A stretch of 64,000 bases of DNA from Saccharum officinarum (GCA_020631735.1 CM036160.1:113194680-113258679), one strand, 5' to 3'. Shown: positions 47,201 to 58,281, counted from the stretch's first letter. Program-made: numbers and translations. Notes: a model not told the origin generated them from the sequence alone.

Positions 47201-49689
47201 GAATATATTTGTTACAATCTAAAAATTAAAAACAACAATATTATGCATCAGTATTATTTACTTGGTCATGAAATAGGGCAGGTTTCATAAAATTGAAAAA
47301 AAAAATACAATTGTGAAACTTGACATGAAAGGGACTAGCATTTCTTATGCCATTATAAATGTCACAAGCATGAAGTTAGCCATGCTAGATATAAAATGCT
47401 TGCAGCTGGATAGACATTGGACATGCAGTTATTTACTTTTGTTTCTGAGTTCAAATAGTATGATCCACACCAAAATACATAGAGAATACTGTAGGAGAAC
47501 AAAAGATTACCCTAGGGTTGACAGCGATCTATTAATGTTTGCAGCTTCTTTCAAACGTTCTCCTTCGGCACCTGAGCTTTTCTGCCTAGTTTGAACACAG
47601 TCAATATTTATGAAGCAAGAGAACTTTGCTACTTTATTTTGTAACTCACCTCTCAGAACCGGCAAGATCAACTAAATTCAACCTCCCAAATCGGAGGTGT
47701 GTCATCGAATCACTTTCCCAACGACTCTCAATTACACAAGTAAAAACACTATGTGAGCGGCTGCTCTCGCTGTTCATATTTGTGGCAGCCATTTTCCTGT
47801 TTGCAACCCCCTAGAAGAATATTTCAGGAATTTCATTGGATTAAGTTATCACTTAACAGTTACAGAACCTTCAATATTCAGATTCAATCAAAAGGAACAA
47901 TGGAGAAAACATTCTATCACCTGTAGCAATAGCAACATAACATCTTCAACAGATGACACATAACATTCCATTAGATTTTCAACATATACACCTTTCTTTA
48001 TATCTTCGCGGATCTACAGAGAAAAATAAATCTGAGATTTATCATTCAGTTTGAAAAAGATGAAGCAAATCCTACTCATAGTTAGCTCACCTGAAGATTG
48101 GTTGACGAGGGTTCAAGTAGATCAGTTATTTGTTCATTGTAAATCTCTAGAAAAGAGCATTTGCAGATATATTTGAGCTTTTCTTCTCTCCGGCGCTCTT
48201 CTTCCTTCACATTCATTACATTTTAGTCAATTAATCAGCAATAATTCACTAAAGTAGACATACAAACATCGTACCTCATTTATCCGTCGAAAAAGATATT
48301 CGAAAACGCGAGGTGTCAAGCCAGCATCCTTACTAAGCTCATTGCCCAACTTTGTAAGTTCTCCCATCATTGTGTAAGTTTTCCCACTTCCTGTCTATAA
48401 TAAAAGTATAGTTATTGAGTTACATACAGTTCAGGTAAATTCTTCTGCGGACACAGAATAGCCCAAGTTGTCAGTTTGTCTTACCTGACCATAGGCAAAC
48501 AGACAACCATTGTATCCTGACATGCAGTTCTCCACCATTGGCAGACCCACAACTCTGAATAGCTTTTCCTAATTGTTGTATAGACAAAAGGTTGCTTAGG
48601 CTAAAGGAAGACTGATCCAGAAAGGAACAAAAAGAGTGCTAGCACACTAGAGACCTGTGATATTGTTTCGCATGCAACATGGTCAAACGTGAACATGGTT
48701 TCCGGATGTCCTGTCCAGCTCAATGTCTTTGAGCTATCCTGCAGCAAGCATCTTTTCTGACCATGAGTAGCATTCTCGGCATCACTAATTGGTCTTATCC
48801 GTATCAGAACCTGTAGAAACCACACCAAAAGTCCAACACATTCGCCATATTAGCTTTAGAAGCCTGAGGGTGTGCAAACACATATCGAATTTGGACACAT
48901 GTAAAAGATCACAATTGGCATGATGCAGAATCACTAACAAATGGAATGCTAGAACTCAACGGGCATGACAAGCCATCAAAATGCATCAGCCTTACATGAT
49001 GGTTAGATATTAGTATTGATTATTCTTCATTTTATTTTCTACAAAGATGGTGACACCATTATTAGTAGAATTACATGATGCGAACGGTTCAGCCAGCATA
49101 ATACCAGGATTACTTGATCGTCATCAAGACCATTATTTTTCAAGGAGCACGGTTGCCAATCTAATTGATACAGGATGATTATTATGTAGAAGTAGTTTAT
49201 TTACTGCTTCTACTGAACAATATCACAGACTTCACAGGTTCGAGCTGCAAACATCCAGACCTGCACATTGCGATCCTTCCAGAACGCGGGGTCCTCGTCG
49301 AGCTCGAAGTGCGGTACCTCCAGGGGCACCTCCGCGGCCGCGACATCCCTCAGATCGAACACCCTCTTCGCCGCCCCAACCGATGAGGTCCGGTCCCTGG
49401 CCCCAGACCCAGCCGCGGAGGCCCTGGGCGTGGCGGCCAGCGACTTGGGCGTCGCCGGCGCGGACCGAGGGTTCCGCCCGGGATCCGCGATGGCCGCGAG
49501 CGGCGACCTCGGGGGCAGCGAGAAATGCGGAGCCGGGGCGGAGGAGAGGGCGAACGCGGATGAGGACGAGGAAGAGGGCGCGGCGGCGATGTCTTCGTTC
49601 TCATTGGACTCCGCCGCCGCCGCGGGTGCGCGGCGGGCTCGCGAAGTGGAGGCCCGCCGGCCGCCAGCGCTGGCGCCGGGGGCGGCCAT
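38253..49689 (-). CDS. kinesin-12 family motor (KIN-12E/F-like), phragmoplast-type kinesin
   Basis: Thirty-two exons give 1891 residues: 49261-49689, 48655-48810, 48485-48568, 48275-48394, 48091-48204, 47921-48013, 47650-47810, 47511-47585, 47009-47096, 46885-46943, 46715-46778, 46562-46627, 46333-46476, 46148-46252, 45794-45990, 45598-45667, 45457-45513, 45166-45245, 44947-45004, 44828-44875, 43671-44738, 40857-42053, 40679-40786, 40269-40420, 40094-40181, 39928-40002, 39619-39855, 39023-39121, 38859-38933, 38714-38772, 38500-38611, 38253-38390. Seen: a disordered Ala/Pro/Ser N-terminus (1-135), a motor domain about 143-470 with P-loop GQTGSGKT, switch I SSRSH (348-352), switch II DLAGSE (380-385) and [14 protein letters not shown], then about 1400 residues of coiled coil. 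KIN-12 motors are plus-end kinesins of the phragmoplast and preprophase band. The motor most resembles the KIN-12E branch. Exon 16 starts at 45667; the more upstream acceptor gives a stop. Confidence 0.92.
42060..43670. other. large KIN-12 intron 21 with repeat debris
   Basis: The longest intron of the gene (1611 bp), between exons 43671-44738 and 40857-42053 (it begins at 42054 when the acceptor is included). It holds no coding sequence. TAATCTCCTAGTCTAGGG...ATATATAGCCC near 42990-43060 looks like a fragment of an LTR-type repeat, and GCTACTCCGTCCATC (42481) faces a related inverted motif near 43128. I could not define element ends. Confidence 0.35.
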
Positions 49690-49985
49690 AGCAGTGGTGG
49701 GCGAGAGCGTGAGTGGGCGAAGTGAGGTGGCGAGAGAGCGTGAGTGGGGAGCGGGGTGGTCAGGGGCGGTGGGTCTCCGCTCCGATTCAAATTTGAACTG
49801 CGGATGCGTGCCATGAGCTTTGAGCTGGATCTGGCGGAGGCTTTCGGCTCGGCCGACGGCCGCGGGCCGTTGATCCAGTCGCTGAGAAGTGGTTAATTGG
49901 TTATCGGGAAAGCCGTTGGCTTTGGTTCGTTCATTAATGGCCAATCTCTACTGTTGGTTGTTTGACGTTGAAGATTAAGATAAGT
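49690..49985 (-). promoter_or_regulatory. 5' leader and proximal promoter of KIN-12
   Basis: The region upstream of the chosen ATG remains open in the same frame for 85 more codons, with further in-frame ATG codons to 49944. That part has no resemblance to KIN-12 N-termini, so I treat it as leader. No TATA box was placed. Confidence 0.35.
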
Positions 49986-49989
49986 TATA

Positions 49990-50249
49990 CTCCCTCTTTA
50001 TCGGATTTAGAAGTCGTTTAGGACAGCGACACGGTTTCTAAAACACAACTTTGACCTCTTGTTTTTATAAAAAATATTTATAGAAAAGTGATATATGTAT
50101 ATTTTTATGAAAGTATTTTTCAAGACAAATCTATTCATATAATTTTTATATTTGTAAACTCAACAACTTAAAAGTTATTGATGATTTATAATCCTAACGT
50201 TTCATCCAAACCTTGTCCAAAACGACTTCTAAATCCGATACGGAGGGAA
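49990..50249. mobile_element. Stowaway-like MITE (Tc1/Mariner type)
   Basis: Ends CTCCCTCTTTATCGGATTTA and its counterpart TAAATCCGATACGGAGGGAA are inverted over about 35 bp and flanked by TA (49988-49989, 50250-50251). Length is 260 bp. Confidence 0.8.
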
Positions 50250-50332
50250 TATGATTTTTCTAACATAACATGCACCTTATTATGCAACTATCTGGATGAT
50301 TTAGGGTCTGGAGATTGAATTGCCTTAGCTTA

Positions 50333-50588
50333 GGCCTTGTTTAGATTCCTAAATTCATCCCCAAATTCCACTATGCAAAAAGAAGATTCCCCATCACATC
50401 AAAATATCGGCACATGTATGGAGTACTAAATGTAGATAAAATCAAAAACTAATTACACAGTTTTATTGTACTTTACGAGACGAACATTTTGAGCCTAATT
50501 AATCAAAGTTTAGACAATTATTACCAAATAAAAACAAAAAGCTACAGTATTTCGGCACAGTGCCGTCGGCGCGAATCTAAACGAGGCC
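50333..50588. mobile_element. Tourist-like MITE
   Basis: Terminal repeats GGCCTTGTTTAGATTCC and GAATCTAAACGAGGCC are flanked by TTA (50330-50332, 50589-50591). The interior has ATCAAAATATCGGCACATGTA and GAGCCTAATTAATCAAAG. Confidence 0.85.
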
Positions 50589-50630
50589 TTAGTGGAGAAT
50601 GAATTCAGATTTTTGATGGGCTAGTTTGGT

Positions 50631-50981
50631 TTGGACTCTAGTAGGAGTGAAAGGGTTCATTCGGTCCCACGGGATGGCTTGGGCAGCAATAATGCCAGCG
50701 CTGACACTCCTCCCTCGCATATCCCCTTCTCCTTGTCATCGCTGGAGTATGCCGCTAGAGGCCTGTGGAGGTACTACCGATACTCAATTGAAGAACTAGT
50801 GTCATTAGGTGCAAATCAACTAATCAGATGCACTGATTTCTCTCAAACTCAACTTTGGATCAAGCACAAGTTGAGAGATGAGTGCATCAAGCACAAGTCG
50901 AGAGATGAGTGCAAGGTGTTTTTGGATGCTCACACAAATTATGGGGTGCTTAGAATATCAGAAGAACTAAGAGCCAAATAA
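50631..50981 (+). CDS. unrecognised 116-residue ORF, doubtful
   Basis: An ATG-to-stop frame between two MITEs. I recognise no domain. Near its end the 27-bp unit CATCAAGCACAAGTYGAGAG + ATGAGTG occurs twice in tandem and gives KHKLRDEC / KHKSRDEC. It could be a fragment of a captured or decayed gene. There is no promoter, splice or family support. Confidence 0.15.
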   Translation: MDSSRSERVHSVPRDGLGSNNASADTPPSHIPFSLSSLEYAARGLWRYYRYSIEELVSLGANQLIRCTDFSQTQLWIKHKLRDECIKHKSRDECKVFLDAHTNYGVLRISEELRAK

Positions 50982-51094
50982 AGGTTCTATATATCTAGAC
51001 TGACTAGACATAATATATATCTAAATGCATCGTAAAAGCTACGTATCAAAGGAAGTTATAATTACTTATAATTTGGGATGAAGGAACTATTATA

Positions 51095-51369
51095 GGCCTT
51101 GTTTAGATCCCCAAATTCCACCCCAAATTTCACTATGCAAAAAGAAGATTCTCCATCACATCAAAATATCGGCACATATATGGAGTACTAAATATAGATG
51201 AAATAAAAAACTAATTGCACAGTTTTGTTGTACTTTGCGAGACGAATATTTTAAGCCTAATTAATCAATATTTGGACAATTATTACCAAATAAAAACAAA
51301 ATTGCTACAGTGTAACGGGACATTTACTATGCAAAGTTTGCATCCCAAATTTGGGATCTAAACAAGGCC
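51095..51369. mobile_element. Tourist-like MITE, close relative of the 50.3 kb copy
   Basis: Terminal repeats GGCCTTGTTTAGATCCC and GGATCTAAACAAGGCC are flanked by ATA (51092-51094, 51370-51372). Same orientation and nearly the same interior as 50333-50588. Confidence 0.85.
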
Positions 51370-51896
51370 ATAGTGTTTTAAATGGTTGGCCCAGACCGGC
51401 CAGAAGAATGACAAACTGCAAAACTGGCATCTCTCTCAGACTCTGGCCGTGTCACCTGTCAAGCCGTTTGACTTCAGCACCGCGTCACGATCGACGGAAC
51501 ATGGGAGCAACTAACAGTACTATTAGATCATTTCATTGACCTCACCTCGCTCAACGGCTCAAGCAATGATCGAGTGATGCCCTCGTCGTTAATCTTCCGA
51601 ACGTGCGGATAGCGCGTCAAAACATTTGTTAACGAAGTCGCATCTTTATCAAGGCAACAAGCCAACAATATAATCCAAGAGCAGGGATCATCGATTCAAT
51701 GTTCAATCACCAACACCTTGTACGAGCTATTTAGCGGAATCAGTAGTCATCTAGTAGTGTTTTTCTTTCACAACAAACCAGCGAACAATACTTTCAGCCA
51801 CAATAAACCAGCGAAACGAACAGGCTGCAAGTCAACCGCAACTAAACAAAGTGCCCACTTGACTCCAGTTTTTGCATGGCAATTGCAAGCACGAGC

Positions 51897-51905
51897 TATA
51901 TAAAA
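51897..51905 (+). promoter_or_regulatory. TATA box upstream of an interrupted gene start
   Basis: TATATAAAA, followed about 30 nt later by a CATCACACAATAAG-type start region and about 60 nt later by an ATG. The spacing is typical for a plant TATA promoter. Confidence 0.5.
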
Positions 51906-51966
51906 GGCACCAGACAAAGGCGCTCTTCATCACACAATAAGCATTCGAGCTAACCTGCAGGAAAGG

Positions 51967-52044
51967 ATGATAACCCACAGAAATGGCACCGTCTTACGGC
52001 TGTCCTCGTGGCTCCTCTACCTGCTCCTCTACGTGAGCCATGAG
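51967..52044 (+). pseudogene. first exon of a probable secreted/membrane protein gene, cut by a retrotransposon
   Basis: The ATG at 51967 opens a frame with a basic start and hydrophobic core (MITHRNGT, then VLRLSSWLLYLLLY), which looks like a signal peptide. At 52032 CTCTAC is followed by GTGAGC, a possible splice donor. Twelve bases later the chromovirus LTR begins (52045). The rest of the gene would lie beyond the retrotransposon nest, outside this window. With only 22 codons the family cannot be named. Alternatively this is a chance ORF downstream of a chance TATA box. Confidence 0.35.
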
Positions 52045-55000
52045 TGTAACACTTCAAGTGTTTAGCTCCATAATTGCATTGCATTTGCATGGCATAAACA
52101 TAAGCATGCATCATTCATGTTTGTTATTTTATGTGATGCAACACATGTAACTATTCTAGGGTTAGTTTGATTTATTTCATGAAGTGCTTGACAGTTGGTG
52201 TAACAAAAAGGTAAGGTAGCCAATCATGACCTACAACACCTTAGTTATACTTAGGATAACATTTGGAACAATGTTCATGTTGACCAAAATTACCAAATTG
52301 CCCTTTCAAATGTGGTTGACCAAGTTTGGAACCCTAGAGTGCTCTGGTTTGGCCAATTAAAAAGTCCAATTTAGAGATCTTGCATGAAGGAGTGCTCTTA
52401 AGCAAAGTTGTAAAGAAATTCATGGGGAACAAAAGTCTCAATATGACCATCTCATGAAAGTGACCACAACATGCTCAAAAGTGGCCCACAAGTCAGCTAG
52501 TGGTGTAACTCCAGGACTTAGAATTTCTCTAAGTCTGGAATTGGACCTTACAGTTTCACTGGTGCCTACTCTAGGAGCTTGTAGTTTGCAAACCAAGCCA
52601 AACCAGCCTTCACTCATATTGACAAACTTGTAGATCACATGTAGCCCTACAACTTTGTCAATATCACCCAAGCCTGGTTCTCAATGGTTCAAGAGATATC
52701 GTGCCATGAACATGAGCTGTCAGGCGGTATCATTAACTGAACCCGGTTTCAGTTTCACCGAGCACTACTTTGAGACCATGTAGTTTCCATTATAGACCGA
52801 ATCAGCTCGAGCTCTAGTGGACAATTTTGTAGACGATATGTACCTCTACAACTTTACTAATTACGGATTGTACTAGATCGGCCTAGATTGGGAGTTACAG
52901 GTTGCCAAAGTCACGCTGTCAGGCTCGGCTTGACTGAAACCGCGATTCAGAACTTCAGAAAACTGAACGTGGCGCCCCGGCAGAAGAACACCGCCGCGTG
53001 TCCTCCACGCGCCGCGCGCGACCTGGCGCCTTGGCCAGCTGCCGAGCGCATGAAGGGCATCTCCGCTGTCGCTCCGACCTCACCCGTCCATTTCCTCCTC
53101 CTCCTTCCCTCTCGTTTGCAAAAGGGAAAGAACCGAGCCGCCATTCCCCTTTCTTCTCCGACGAGCTCGACCGTGAGCCACGCCACACCACCGGCCGCCT
53201 GAGCTCGCCAGTTCCTCCGCCTCGACACCCTCCACCCCCTGGACCTACCGAACCCCACGATTTGACCCAAGGTGAGCCACATTACCTTCTTCTCCGCCTC
53301 CGAGGGGTCGCCGGAGCCCGCCATGGGACCTCACCGTGGTCGGGGTGCTTCGGGCCCGTCTCCATCCCCCCTTACCCGCAAAACGGAACCGTCTTGCCTC
53401 GGTGAAGCTCGTACCGAGCCCAAACCGCACCATGTTTCTTCACCGGCGACGGTGCCCCGCCACCGGATGTCACCGGCCGCCACGCACGGCGGCAGGCCCT
53501 CTCCACCCCATCCCCATCCATCCTACGGGTGCCAATCGGTGCGCCAGGTGACGGAGAGCACGATACCGTGTTCGGTTAGCCGCGCGAGCCCTTCTCCGGC
53601 GAGCTCGAGCTCACCGGAGCTCGCGGGGCGCCGGCTCCCCTGTTTTCGGTCGCTGACCGCGGGGGTCCACCGTCAGCGTCGCGCGCGCGGGCAGGGGCGC
53701 TGAGCGGGCCGAGCGCGCGGGGGAATGCGTTGTGGGCCGAGTTCGTTTCCGGGCCGGCCCAGTCGTCCGAAGTGAAAAGGATTTTTATTATTTTGACACT
53801 GATTTTTGTACTAGTTGGAAAAATAGGAATCTAGGGTTTTAGTGATCCAAAAATCATGAGATAAATTTTGTTAGAGTCTACTGGATGTGTAGTATTTTAG
53901 AAAAATATGGATCTGGCATGAGATGTTTAAATTCTGTAAGAATTTATTAGATCCTTTAAATGTGTTTTGGATTGCATGAAAATTTGCTTAATTTATAACT
54001 TGAGCTGTAGTGTTCCATAAATTATGAAATTTGGTGGGTAGGTTACTCTATGCTAGTCCTAGCTATGGTAAAAATTTGGGCATCAGTGCTTAAGTAATTT
54101 TCAAGTTATAAGGCTATCATTTTATTCTAGGAAATAATTGAAATAATTTTTATAATTTTTCTACATGTGCAATGTTATTGTAAATTTTTGGAGAATGTCT
54201 TGGTACCCTAAAGTGTCTAAGAAAAATATGAAATCTGTTGTTTGACACTTTTCAATAGGGTTTCCTAATTATGCAAAAATCAGCCTTATTAGCTTGTGAA
54301 TTTTGTGTAGGGAGTTTCTGTGAATAAAACTTGTTCAAATTTTTACTGTGGTCTCTTTGTGGGTCAAAGAGTCCTCTGTAATTTTTGTAGAATTTTGGGA
54401 GCAGTTTACATATATGTTTAAAATTCTACTTAATTACTTAAGTAAATTGAGAAATGGGTTTATATAAATGTTCTAGGTGGGCACACCTTACTTTCTGGTG
54501 TCTTTGTGATATTTGTGAACTTGTAGTAGCATTAGTTTGGTTTTAGAGAATGTTTGCTACATCAATAAATAATTAACCTTTGTAATTTTAGGTTTTCTGG
54601 ACAGCTAAGTAGTAACTCTAAATTTGGCTTTGATAAAAAGGGTTTCTGGACAACTTGTAAATACCAAAGTTGGAGTAAACTTGATGAACTAGCTTGTGTT
54701 AAAATTTGGAAGCAATTGGCTTAGTAGTTTGAGAGTTATTGTTGTTTAAAGTGGCAGTCCAAAATCTGCTGCTCTCTGTTTTGGAGAGGACAGATTCTGG
54801 AACTTGTGAAGTTGACCTGGAAAACTTAGGAGTTTGGAGTTGAGGTCTGAAAGTGGATGGTAGTACATTTCTTAGGCTTTCCAGATTGGCTTAGATCATA
54901 TCTTTTGGAATTGTAAATCTCCAGTTGTGATAAAAACAAGTAGCTGCTGTCCAGAATGCTTACTGTGGTGTTTTGTTGATTGATATGGTGTGATATCCTA

Positions 55001-56888
55001 AGACATGCTACTTTTGTAATTGTTAGGTGTTAGGGCCTTAACTGAGGATGAGCAACTTTATCTTAGGTTAAGTAACTTAGGTAAGTACTTCTCCACTGGA
55101 GAAGAGATTTGCACGTACTAGTAAAATAACTTCAATAGAGTATTTTATTCTGAAATGCATTTCATTCCGAGCATGTTGCACCCATTTATGCATCCATTGT
55201 ATTTATTGTGCATTCATGCAATAGGTGTACCGGAGGGGGTGACACTCCTCGAATTCGAACAAGCAATACCGGAGGAGGTGCTGAGTCAACCGGAGGAATT
55301 AGCAGAAGAACCCAACGTCGGGGAAGCTCCGTCAGAAGATCTACCCGAGTGCCCTGACCACCGGCCTTCAACTTTTCTGAAAGGCAAGCCCCGGTGCATG
55401 CTGAACCCATCGTTTTATAAATATATCTTGAGTACTTTTAATTGTTTACTGCATTAAGTTGTAGGAGTTATATGAAAACACTTGTTGCATTACACCTGTC
55501 CTTGTCCAGATATCGTACTTAATCCTATTTTAGGTTTAGGCACGTGTCAATGCTTAGCCCTGCTTAGTACGGTAGAAGTCGGGTGATTTCCGGTCATCCG
55601 CGAGATGTAGGAAGGAGTCACGAGTGGCTCTATGGCTATCGTGAATGGAACCATGCTTAAAAATGAAATTGAGACCGGGCGGGAGTTCGATAGTACAGCC
55701 GCAAGACACTTCACGTCTTGGGTGTGGAGCTATGCCCGTCTGAGTCGTTTAAGGACCGATTCGCTGTACGTCCTTGAGTCATGTTGAACGCAGTCTAACA
55801 CTTAGTTGGCCGGATAACCCGTTCCGACCACGAAGCCGAGTAATGTGGTTCAGGCCGGGAATCGAATGGTAGGTTGCTTCTTGGAGGAGAGAAAGGATGT
55901 GCTTGGGGACATTGGCGTGAGACCAAGGGGGGGTTAGAGTCCCTATCACCTGGCAGAGTGTCACCCTTGGGGTCGCGACATTATTCGGACCCGCGATTCC
56001 TGAATCATATGAAACGGTGGCCTGTGCGACCCTGGCAGGGGTCTGCACGGTGAGTGTTAGAAATACCCCTCCAGCTGGATAGGAATTCGATTCGAATCGC
56101 CGTCGCTCCCGGTTAGTGAGCACTTGACTTGAGCAGCGGCAACGTAGACCTCATTAAATGAACTGGTGGTTAAGGGAATGATACAATGTTGCCATAATGA
56201 TATACCTGCTATGGATATAATAATCATGTTGTTTGATTATAATCAAGTGTATGTTTAGTACAGGTGCTAAGATAGATGACAGGTAAATGCTAAAAATAAT
56301 TGCTAGTACAGGTTATAAGAGTTTCAACTACTTATGCCTTTATGCAAAATGTGGTGTCAGCTAGCCTCTTGTGTAAGCCTTGCATAATCCTTGGTGTCCC
56401 TTTATTTCTGGTTTTCGACGGGTAAGTCTAGCTGAGTACATTCCAGTACTCAGGGTTTATTCCCTCCTGTTGCAGATGACATGCTTTATCAGGGATTCTG
56501 CAAGACGTGTCTCCACCCTGCGGGTGACGATGACTAGATCACAAGGGCGTGATCGTCTTTATGTACTTTCCTCATGCTTTTGCGGGATGTCGATCATCCA
56601 GACTGGCAGTACTTAATTAACTAGTGTGTGTTATGCTTCCGCTACTTTCAAACTTGGTTTGTAATAATTGCTACTCCGTTTGTGTAAACTTATTTCAGCA
56701 CTATTTGTGAAATGTAACGTATGATGTTGTATGTTGAATGATGCGATCCTGGTTGTAAGCGAGTTGGTTTGAAATCCTTCGTGGTTTCGATTGACTACCG
56801 GGATTATATGGGCTCAAGTTCGAAAATTTGAGCGCTTCGGTGCTTGTTTTTGTACTTGTGCTCTTATAATTTGGTCGGTTCTGTTACA
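52045..56888 (+). repeat. 5' LTR of the Tekay-like element (4844 bp)
   Basis: Begins TGTAACACTTC and ends GGTTCTGTTACA, so the ends are inverted TGTAACA/TGTTACA. The primer-binding site follows after two bases. It contains a GC-rich block with chance ORFs on both strands (52950-53750) and strong splice-donor sequences CAAG/GTGAGC at 53271/53272 and TTAG/GTAAGT at 55080/55081. The 5' end is set by match to the LTR terminus, not by a second LTR copy in the window, although the reverse LTR at 62163 confirms the 3' end. Confidence 0.8.
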
Positions 56889-56890
56889 GC

Positions 56891-56902
56891 TGGTACCGGA
56901 GC
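56891..56902 (+). other. primer-binding site (tRNA-iMet type)
   Basis: TGGTACCGGAGC sits two bases after the LTR end and differs from the canonical plant TGGTATCAGAGC at two positions. Confidence 0.75.
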
Positions 56903-57666
56903 ATAATTCAACATTAAACACATCATATGAGTATTTAAAAACAAAAATATTTGATTATGAAAAAGGGTTAAAACACTAAAAATTATTTTTTAGGTATGCC
57001 AGTGATCACATCCCTTAGCCCAAATAAGGACTCTTAGGTGGCTTATTATAAAGACTAACTTGGGGGCCTTGTTTGTTTTTATTTCGTCGTCCATACGGCG
57101 TGATATTGTATGGATGCCATCCACTTGGGTGGTAATGTATGGATCAATTACCTCGACGCTCTGGTAAGTGTGAGTTGTGAGAGCATGATCGTCCAACCGG
57201 CGGTCTAGGGGAGAGTAGTTGTGGTGACTTACATCTTTACATGTTTAAACCATGTAACTATGTAAAAGCACTTAATTGTGGGAACCTTTATATCGGGTAG
57301 CTTGATACTGAAGTATATACATTTGGGGATGTATATATGGAAAGTATTTAAATTACTGCTTTCTTGTGTGCTTGTATTGGGAATTGTTGGGCTGCAATGA
57401 AATTTTCTGCAGGTACACTAACAGCGTAACGAGTAGACCGCTAGTTTCGCGTATATGAGAGAACGTATGTATGCCACCGCTTAGCGTTAGCCCTTTAGTT
57501 TTCTACTAAGGTGAGAGAACGTACGGAACGTGCATGCATCATGTTTAAATTATATCATACATATCATTTACTCCCTCCTTAAAAATTTCTGTACTCCCGA
57601 CTAAAGTAAATTTCGTATCCTCTAAATGATCCTCACTTTAAGCCGTATCTTATCTTGTTGCTACAG

Positions 57667-58281
57667 ATGGCACGTACCAAGAGGACCGCTCGTAAGTCCA
57701 CTGGGGGCAGGGCACCGCGTCACCAGCTCGCTCCACGTGAGCCCCGCCCTGAGCTTACTGAGGTGGAAAGGCTGAGGGCAGAGCTGGCAGAGGTGACTGC
57801 TGCTAGGGATGCAGCACGGTAACAACTGGAACAAGTGATTCATGATCGTGATCAAGAAACGCTTGCAGTCCAGAGGTTGACAGTGGCAAACCGCAACTGT
57901 CAACGCATGTTGGTCCGTGTGATGGAACAGAGGGATGAAGCCTGGCACGAGGAGAATGTTCTGAGAGCTCGTCAGTTTGAGCTCGAGCAACAGTTGGAGA
58001 ACGCTGAAGAATACAATGATAATCTTCATGAAGAAGTGCACCGCTTGAACAACGAGCTTAATCCCCTGCTGCCTCGAAACAACAACGCCGATGAGGACAT
58101 GGGTTCGGGAATCTTCATGGCTGAGGATGATGATGAAGTGGAGATTGATGGACCACAGGATGCCCCACCGGCAGAAGCACCAGAGGAAGAGCCGGAAGAA
58201 GAAGAAGACGAGGAGTTAGAGCCTGTCAGTGATGAGGACGGCGGGGAGATCCTTGACACCGACTCGGAGGATGATGCTTAG
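57667..58281 (+). pseudogene. accessory retrotransposon ORF with histone H3 tail-like N-terminus, stop at codon 52
   Basis: The ATG directly follows a 3' splice-site sequence (TTGTTGCTACAG). After the Met the frame reads ARTKRTARKSTGG, then RAPRHQLA: 17 of the first 21 residues equal histone H3. H3 positions R2, T3, K4, R8, K9, S10, T11 and R17 are kept, while K14, K18 and K23 are replaced. A charged helical stretch (ELTEVERLRAELAEV, and later LEQQLENAEEYNDNLHEEV) looks like coiled coil. The last 60 residues are highly acidic, ending DTDSEDDA. The span is 205 codons, but TAA at 57820-57822 breaks it at codon 52, so this copy cannot make the whole protein. The frame stays open and coding-like after the stop. 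It is not gag and not a histone gene: no histone fold follows. Its role is unknown. Confidence 0.75.

Noticed and set aside
49690..49944. In-frame upstream extension of the KIN-12 ORF with an ATG at 49944.
   Set aside because: The extra residues have no family resemblance, and the downstream ATG at 49689 starts the typical Ala/Ser-rich KIN-12 N-terminus. It remains possible as an alternative start.
52950..53750. Overlapping GC-rich ORFs on both strands (up to 143 residues).
   Set aside because: They lie inside the 5' LTR, have Pro/Arg/Ser composition from GC bias, and show no domain.
57820..57822. Possibility that the stop in the H3-like ORF marks the true end of a 51-residue peptide.
   Set aside because: The same frame continues for another 153 codons with coiled-coil and acidic character typical of coding sequence, so a disabling change in this copy is more likely. 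A short tail-only product cannot be ruled out.
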